DNA of 10,994 bases. It comes from Candidatus Zixiibacteriota bacterium. GTDB taxonomy: Bacteria; Zixibacteria; MSB-5A5; CAIYYT01. The position numbers were made by a program, and so were the translations under genes. The notes under the pieces are model-generated. The model saw only the letters and a list, made by a program, of their open reading frames with translations. It was not told where the DNA came from and did no database searches. This document shows positions 6,949-10,994 of the stretch, piece by piece. Position 1 is the first letter of the stretch; each line of letters starts with the position of its first letter. The DNA lies in contig CAUJJY010000165.1 of assembly GCA_963205155.1 (NCBI GenBank), positions 1 to 10,994 of the forward strand, read 5' to 3'.

Positions 6949-7752
6949 GTGAATACCCTGTTGAAGAAATTCGGCCGCGCTGTCGGCAAGGTACTTCCAA
7001 ACGGACTTTTTCTTTATGCCAAGAAGGTCTATTACGCGCGTGAAATGCGTGCTCTGTCGGAAACTGATGAACTCGATTTTGCAGTGCTTAAGCATTTAGT
7101 CAATCCCTCGGATATAGTAGCCGACGTAGGAGCAAACATTGGGGACTATACCAAGATTCTCTCTGACCTTGTGGGTCGCGAGGGAAAAGTCTTCAGTTTC
7201 GAGCCGGTACCATCCACCTACGAAATTCTGACATCCAATATCCAGCGCCTCAAGTTGCTTAATGTCCGCAGCTTCAACAATGCGATATCAAGTCAGGAGG
7301 GGCGCTTGACGATGGAGATACCGATTCATCCGGAAGGAAAGGAAACGCACTACTTAGCCCGGATTGTGACACATGAAGGCGACGGCAGTGCTCTTCGTGT
7401 TAACATCGAGGCGCGTCGACTCGACTCGATGCTTGAGCCGGTACTTGAATCGGTGACGTTCGTCAAGTGTGACGTTGAGGGGCACGAGCTATCGGCGATA
7501 CGGAGCGCCGAACGATTGATTGCAAAGTCCAAACCATCGTGGCTGATTGAATTCTCTTCCGATCCGGACTCACCGGACAGTGATGCCGCACGGGTTACGC
7601 AGATATTTCGGGACGCCGGTTACCAGATTTTCTGGTACGACGGCGAGTCATTGCGCATGCGTCAGCCAGGCGACAGCAGCGTGAATTATTTCTTTCTGAC
7701 CGAAAAGCATATTCTCGACCTCAAAGACAAAATACGTTTGGTAACAGCTTAG
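6949..7752 (+). CDS. FkbM-family SAM-dependent methyltransferase
   Basis: A 267-residue protein with the class I methyltransferase fold of the FkbM family. ADVGANIGDYT (58-68) is the SAM-binding motif I, FEPVP (84-88) the acidic second-strand motif, and FVKCDVEGHE (171-180) the FkbM signature. Such enzymes O-methylate sugars, lipids or small molecules, often in surface polysaccharide or natural-product clusters; the substrate here cannot be named. No signal peptide or membrane segment is seen, so it should be cytoplasmic. The start GTG 6949 is chosen because GGAGG lies 9 nt upstream. ATG 6940 in the same frame abuts that GGAGG with no spacer, and TTG 6919 has no ribosome-binding site; these would add 3 or 10 residues. 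No glycosyltransferase or other sugar gene is near, so the usual context is missing. Confidence 0.9.
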   Translation: MNTLLKKFGRAVGKVLPNGLFLYAKKVYYAREMRALSETDELDFAVLKHLVNPSDIVADVGANIGDYTKILSDLVGREGKVFSFEPVPSTYEILTSNIQRLKLLNVRSFNNAISSQEGRLTMEIPIHPEGKETHYLARIVTHEGDGSALRVNIEARRLDSMLEPVLESVTFVKCDVEGHELSAIRSAERLIAKSKPSWLIEFSSDPDSPDSDAARVTQIFRDAGYQIFWYDGESLRMRQPGDSSVNYFFLTEKHILDLKDKIRLVTA

Positions 7753-7863
7753 TATCTACTTCGTCTGCAGTCTTTCAGATTCCACTGACAATCGTTTTTA
7801 GTTGAACGAAATGTCCAGCATTGCGTCGTTGTATTAAGACTCAAAAGAAATGAGCGGGCAACG

Positions 7864-8529
7864 ATGCGCCTTCTGATTACGCTATTTGTTCTTGTACTTT
7901 TCACTGTAGACGTTAACGGCAGCGATAAACTCCCAAGCGCGATTCTTGAATTGCGCGGAGTCAAGGTCTACACCAAAAGCAAAGTAATGGGTGACCCATA
8001 TTTCGTTGGTGTCGGCTTTGCCAAGCGACTTGGCTACCACACTTTCTTGAAGTTTGAATACTATCGTGACAGTGATCGATTTAGCGGAAGCGCACGAGTG
8101 TATGATTACAGCGATTATCCTCCCATCGTACATTCTGAAGTCTCCAGGGGAAGTTCGTATTTTTGGATCTCCGAGTTGAACCTGATGCGTACCTTTTCGC
8201 GAACTGATCACGGCTTTTTCAGTATCGGCGGCGGATTTGCGCTTGCTCACCGCGGAGGATCCGGACGTCTGATTGACTCCAACGTTAAATTCGATTTGCG
8301 CGGAGAGACTCTGTTGGGCTTGGTCGTTGATATGGAGATACTAGTCATTGCCCAAGATGGATTTCCCCTTTCATTTCGATTCGGATTTTCGCATAAGTTC
8401 TTAGTCCATCCAGACTTCAGTACTACATACTCTACTCCGGCCAATCATGTTTCCGTAGATCGCGGCTGGCAAGATACTCTGACGACAACGGAGTTGTCCA
8501 TGGCATTTGGATACGTGATTAAAAAGTAG
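7864..8529 (+). CDS. Secreted hypothetical protein, probable small outer-membrane beta-barrel
   Basis: A 221-residue protein. The first 18-20 residues are a clear Sec signal peptide (MRLLITLFVLVLFTVDVNG then SDK). The rest alternates polar and hydrophobic or aromatic residues in strand-like runs, for example YFVGVGFAKRLGYHTFLKFEYY, here shortened to positions about 46-67, then FWISELNLMRTF, FFSIGGGFALAHR, LSFRFGFSHKF and a last strand TELSMAFGYVIKK. That pattern and the length fit an eight-strand-type outer-membrane barrel, though the final residue is Lys rather than the common aromatic. I recognise no named family and no enzymatic motif. The ATG follows only a weak GAGCGGG. The gene is 111 bp after the methyltransferase and 175 bp before the next gene, so co-transcription is uncertain. 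An extracellular beta-sandwich is the main alternative. Confidence 0.75.
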   Translation: MRLLITLFVLVLFTVDVNGSDKLPSAILELRGVKVYTKSKVMGDPYFVGVGFAKRLGYHTFLKFEYYRDSDRFSGSARVYDYSDYPPIVHSEVSRGSSYFWISELNLMRTFSRTDHGFFSIGGGFALAHRGGSGRLIDSNVKFDLRGETLLGLVVDMEILVIAQDGFPLSFRFGFSHKFLVHPDFSTTYSTPANHVSVDRGWQDTLTTTELSMAFGYVIKK

Positions 8530-8556
8530 AATCGACAATCCTTGATTCGATTCTGC
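8526..8556 (+). terminator. Hairpin spanning the stop codon of the barrel-like gene
   Basis: AGAATCGA (8528-8535) pairs perfectly with TCGATTCT (8547-8554); a T-G wobble and a G-C pair extend it to 8526 and 8556. The 11-nt loop can form an extra ATC/GAT pair set. The stem includes part of the TAG stop. No T-tract follows, so it may be an mRNA 3'-end stabiliser or a factor-dependent end rather than a classical terminator. Confidence 0.4.
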
Positions 8557-8704
8557 AGTAGCTCGATCTCTTCGTAGTGGAATCCAACATCCGCATTCTA
8601 CCATTCAAAAAAATGCATCTCCCGCTTGCTTCCGAACAACCCTTGAAGTATCTTAAAACTTCAACGTCGACAAGACGACCCACGAAGGGCGGAGACTTGA
8701 ATTA

Positions 8705-10234
8705 ATGAAAAGGCGACATCTTCATTTCGTAATTGCTTCCCTGTCGCTCCTTTTGACAATCGCCGTGTTGCTTCTGACTGTCACCTATCGCAACGGCAAG
8801 TCGAGTGACACCTTCGGCATCGAGTTCGAGGGCGAGTCCGACACTTCTCAATGCAATATCAGTGCGCAGATTGCCCGGGACCTGCGCGAGAGTGACATAT
8901 TGTTCATTGCCGATCAGGTAGAGTTCGCCGATTTGAGTCGACAAACGGTCACCGACTTTCTGGATTATTGGTCCTCGGCCAAGGGGAGCGATTTCGAGGA
9001 TGGTCTTCGCGGCATGGAGAAGATTGCTCTCATCTTGGAGATCGATTCGACCGAGTTGCAGCAAGCAAGCGAGTACATGGAGACGTGGGATTATGAAGAC
9101 ATTGCAGTCGCTTCGCATTTGCACGACACGAGTTTCACGACCGCTGACCTGGAGTTCTATTGGCGGATCGGAAACGTTCGCCATCGCTTGAATGCCGCCA
9201 GGGTCCACGACGAGTGGTGGAAGAGAATTGAGTTTGAGATCATCCCGATGCCGACACTTTCCGGAAAAGGCGCTGAAGTCGATTCGATTAATTCCAACCG
9301 ACTGGCACAACAGCTTGGGGCTTATCGAGATTCGCACCCTAATGCAAAAGTCATCGCGTTTTTCAATGCACCGCTTCTTTATCGATCCCTACCGACGTAC
9401 TACGGCAGACCGTTGTTTTCGACATCGATTGTGCGCGAACTTGAGGAGCAGCGGGGTCAAGAAGTTCGCTTGACTACACTCTCACAGGCTGATCGCAATG
9501 AGTGGCCATTTGCGTTCTTGCGGGGAATTCCCGACTGCGATTTCATTCTCCAGCAAAGTTCCCTTGAGCAAACGGCAATCAAGAACGAGTTGCCGCCGGA
9601 ACTGCGATTTGACCGGTTGGTGCTGCGCAATCGTCCGCCGGATCTGCACTTGCCGATTTCGTCAGTTCCAAGTACGCATGTGGCGAAGATAGTTGTAGCG
9701 TCAATGCCTGATCTCATTGACTCAACCGGTCTTGTCGCGTGGCCGGCGATGTTGACGTATCTTGATGCCGTCTCCGGCGCGACGCCGCTGCGAGTCAATG
9801 TGCACGACAAGGCGGCAATTCGCGAGGCATGTATTCAGTGGCAGAAGTGGGTGGATACGACGCATACCAGTGTCGTCGAAGAAATCTCGTCGCTTCGGAT
9901 TTGGACCCGGTTGATAGACAAGATCGCCGGAGCTTCGAATCTGGTCGCGCGGCATTATGACGAAACCTTGATGTCGATACTGCCCGGGGCGCCGGAATTT
10001 GATGCACGCTTTGAAACACCGACCAAAGCCGAACGCGCGGCACAGCTGCGCGGATATGTGACGCGCAATCGCGACAAGATCGTCGTGCGGATGTTGATCA
10101 ATGTTCTCTGGGTGGGAGATCAGAAAGAGAAGTCTGATGCGTTGTCGGCTTTGTCACGTGAGACAGGGGTTCGATTCAATACCGCAGCAGAGTGGTCGCA
10201 GTGGTACCGTGATGGACGGCCGGACGATTGGTAG
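8705..10234 (+). CDS. Membrane-anchored protein of unknown function, possibly degenerate ChaN/TIKI-like with HEAT-like tail
   Basis: A 509-residue protein with a short basic N-terminus and one hydrophobic helix (about 8-28), most likely an uncleaved anchor with the rest outside the cytoplasm. I do not recognise a named family. The pattern ESDILFIADQVEFADLSRQT (62-81), KIALILEID (106-114) and AKVIAFFNAPLLYRSLP (214-230) resembles the order of strands in ChaN/TIKI or erythromycin-esterase-like domains, but the catalytic GExH and GxxH residues are absent, so any such domain would be inactive. Residues about 470-509 (INVLWVGDQ, then TGVRFNTAAEWSQWYRDGRP) resemble the ends of HEAT-repeat proteins. 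The ATG has GGAG 10 nt upstream. The gene stands alone, convergent with the dockerin protein on its right. The existence of the gene is well supported; the domain reading is weak. Confidence 0.8.
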   Translation: MKRRHLHFVIASLSLLLTIAVLLLTVTYRNGKSSDTFGIEFEGESDTSQCNISAQIARDLRESDILFIADQVEFADLSRQTVTDFLDYWSSAKGSDFEDGLRGMEKIALILEIDSTELQQASEYMETWDYEDIAVASHLHDTSFTTADLEFYWRIGNVRHRLNAARVHDEWWKRIEFEIIPMPTLSGKGAEVDSINSNRLAQQLGAYRDSHPNAKVIAFFNAPLLYRSLPTYYGRPLFSTSIVRELEEQRGQEVRLTTLSQADRNEWPFAFLRGIPDCDFILQQSSLEQTAIKNELPPELRFDRLVLRNRPPDLHLPISSVPSTHVAKIVVASMPDLIDSTGLVAWPAMLTYLDAVSGATPLRVNVHDKAAIREACIQWQKWVDTTHTSVVEEISSLRIWTRLIDKIAGASNLVARHYDETLMSILPGAPEFDARFETPTKAERAAQLRGYVTRNRDKIVVRMLINVLWVGDQKEKSDALSALSRETGVRFNTAAEWSQWYRDGRPDDW

Positions 10235-10280
10235 GGTGCAGTAAAGATGCCGAAACCGCAGGGATTTGGCCTACTGATCG

Positions 10281-10994
10281 TCATGGGCACATGGCGCAAG
10301 GCGCGGGACCGCCGAAGAACACATAGTTGATCAAGTAGACAACATCGGAAATCGTAACCGCACCGCTGCAATCTGAGTCGGCGGATTCCAGTGGATTTGG
10401 GGCGGCTCCGCCGCCAAAGATGTAATTAATCAGAAAAACCGCGTCGCTGATGTTCACCTGGGCATTCTTGTCGGCATCGCCACACAGAAAAGGGAGAACC
10501 GTGATTGTCCCGCTGACAAAAACCGGCAGAATGGCATTGTTGTCCATGCCGGTTAGCATTGACTCGGCATTACCGGGGGGCTCATAATTTACCATGAGAA
10601 ATTTCGTTGTCCCAGGAACGAGGGGCTCGAATTGAAAGGAGAATACATGTCCGGAGCCTGGACTTATTAGTGTGTCAATCTCATACCGCCAACTGCTCAA
10701 GCCGAATTGATTCGGAATGCTGAAACCTTCATAGTCATTAGGCTCTGTTACATATAGGGGATTGATTCTTGGACCAGCTATATCATGGATCGGTCTCCAG
10801 GGTGTCCGAAGAAGTGTCGTGTTCTCGACATTCCAGTTGAAGCTGAAGCTGCGAATCGCCTCGTCGTTGAAGAGGTTGAATTCGATGTACTCTGGAATTC
10901 CCACGTACAGCGTATCGGACGCAAATGATACTGTGTCGCGCACGCCCGGATCAAAATAATATGCCGGGTTATAGGTGCCGCAGGAGCATGGGGG
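10281..10994 (-). CDS. C-terminal part of a secreted protein with cohesin-like and dockerin-like domains (runs off the right edge)
   Basis: The frame is open from its TGA at 10281 to the window edge (237 residues), and codons upstream of the internal GTG at 10943 are also coding-like (CSCGTYNPAYYFDPG), so the gene is partial and its start and signal peptide lie outside the window. The first about 150 residues form a beta-rich domain reading SFASDTLYVG, FNLFNDEAIRSFSFNW and SPGSGHVFSFQFEPL, a layout typical of cohesin-like modules. The last 67 residues are a dockerin-like pair of calcium loops, CGDADKNAQVNISDAV and ADSDCSGAVTISDVVYLINY, ending in CAMCP. The second loop has Ser instead of Asn/Asp at position 5. 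The protein is expected to be exported and possibly surface-attached or part of an extracellular assembly. The tail closely matches that of the phosphatase at 3802-5355. The cohesin assignment is by pattern only. Confidence 0.8.
   Translation of the reverse strand, partial: PPCSCGTYNPAYYFDPGVRDTVSFASDTLYVGIPEYIEFNLFNDEAIRSFSFNWNVENTTLLRTPWRPIHDIAGPRINPLYVTEPNDYEGFSIPNQFGLSSWRYEIDTLISPGSGHVFSFQFEPLVPGTTKFLMVNYEPPGNAESMLTGMDNNAILPVFVSGTITVLPFLCGDADKNAQVNISDAVFLINYIFGGGAAPNPLESADSDCSGAVTISDVVYLINYVFFGGPAPCAMCP

Noticed and set aside
7767..7799. Possible terminator after the methyltransferase (TCAG/CTGA stem then TTTTT)
   Set aside because: The stem is only 4 bp and the T-run is separated from it by six bases, too weak to call.
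7882..8250. Open frame of 122 codons on the minus strand
   Set aside because: It is antisense to the barrel-like gene, which has a clean signal peptide and a strand pattern; no domain is visible in the antisense frame.
8702..9337. Open frame of 211 codons on the minus strand
   Set aside because: It lies wholly antisense to the 509-residue plus-strand gene, which has a signal-anchor, a ribosome-binding site and a sustained frame; the antisense product has no recognisable domain.
10235..10280. Bidirectional terminator between the convergent genes
   Set aside because: Only a 5-bp CAGTA/TACTG repeat with a long loop is present; not convincing.

Overview
The window looks like a chromosomal piece of a Gram-negative bacterium, probably an uncultured FCB-type lineage such as candidate phylum Zixibacteria. 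This placement is an inference. It rests on two secreted proteins that end in paired dockerin-type calcium loops, a two-subunit (split) glycine decarboxylase, an outer-membrane-barrel-like protein, roughly balanced GC content and the use of TTG/GTG starts. No rRNA, tRNA, CRISPR array, insertion sequence or phage gene was seen.

Layout. (1) Positions 1-3619, minus strand: a compact operon reading accC, gcvH, gcvPA, a zinc-ribbon/DUF2007-like protein and then the first 27 codons of an unidentified gene that leaves the window. Gaps are 12 nt, 1 nt, a 23-nt overlap and 46 nt, each with a Shine-Dalgarno-like sequence. AccC carries the biotin-carboxylase active site, while GcvH and GcvPA belong to the glycine cleavage system. 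Neither accB, gcvPB nor gcvT is adjacent. (2) Positions 3620-3801: divergent intergenic region with a TATAAT element facing accC. (3) 3802-5355, plus strand: exported PhoD-type metallophosphatase with a C-terminal dockerin-like domain. (4) 5356-5586: a 231-bp intergenic region with two stable-looking hairpins, upstream of (5) 5587-6783, a one-protein regulator with a degenerate receiver domain and an HDOD domain. (6) 6949-7752: FkbM-family methyltransferase. (7) 7864-8529: small secreted, barrel-like hypothetical protein. (8) 8705-10234: membrane-anchored protein of unknown function that I read, with low confidence, as a degenerate ChaN/TIKI-like domain with a HEAT-like tail. (9) 10281-10994, minus strand: C-terminal part of a secreted cohesin-like plus dockerin protein running off the right edge.

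The left operon is central metabolism. The plus-strand genes have gaps of about 110-230 bp and look like independent units rather than one operon. No stretch above 300 bp lacks a gene. The items most worth following up are the shared Cys-bounded dockerin-like tails on two unrelated secreted proteins, the Asp-to-Glu receiver domain of the HDOD regulator with its palindromic leader, and the mixed accC-gcvH-gcvPA operon. I did not find convincing evidence of a new defence or mobile system.
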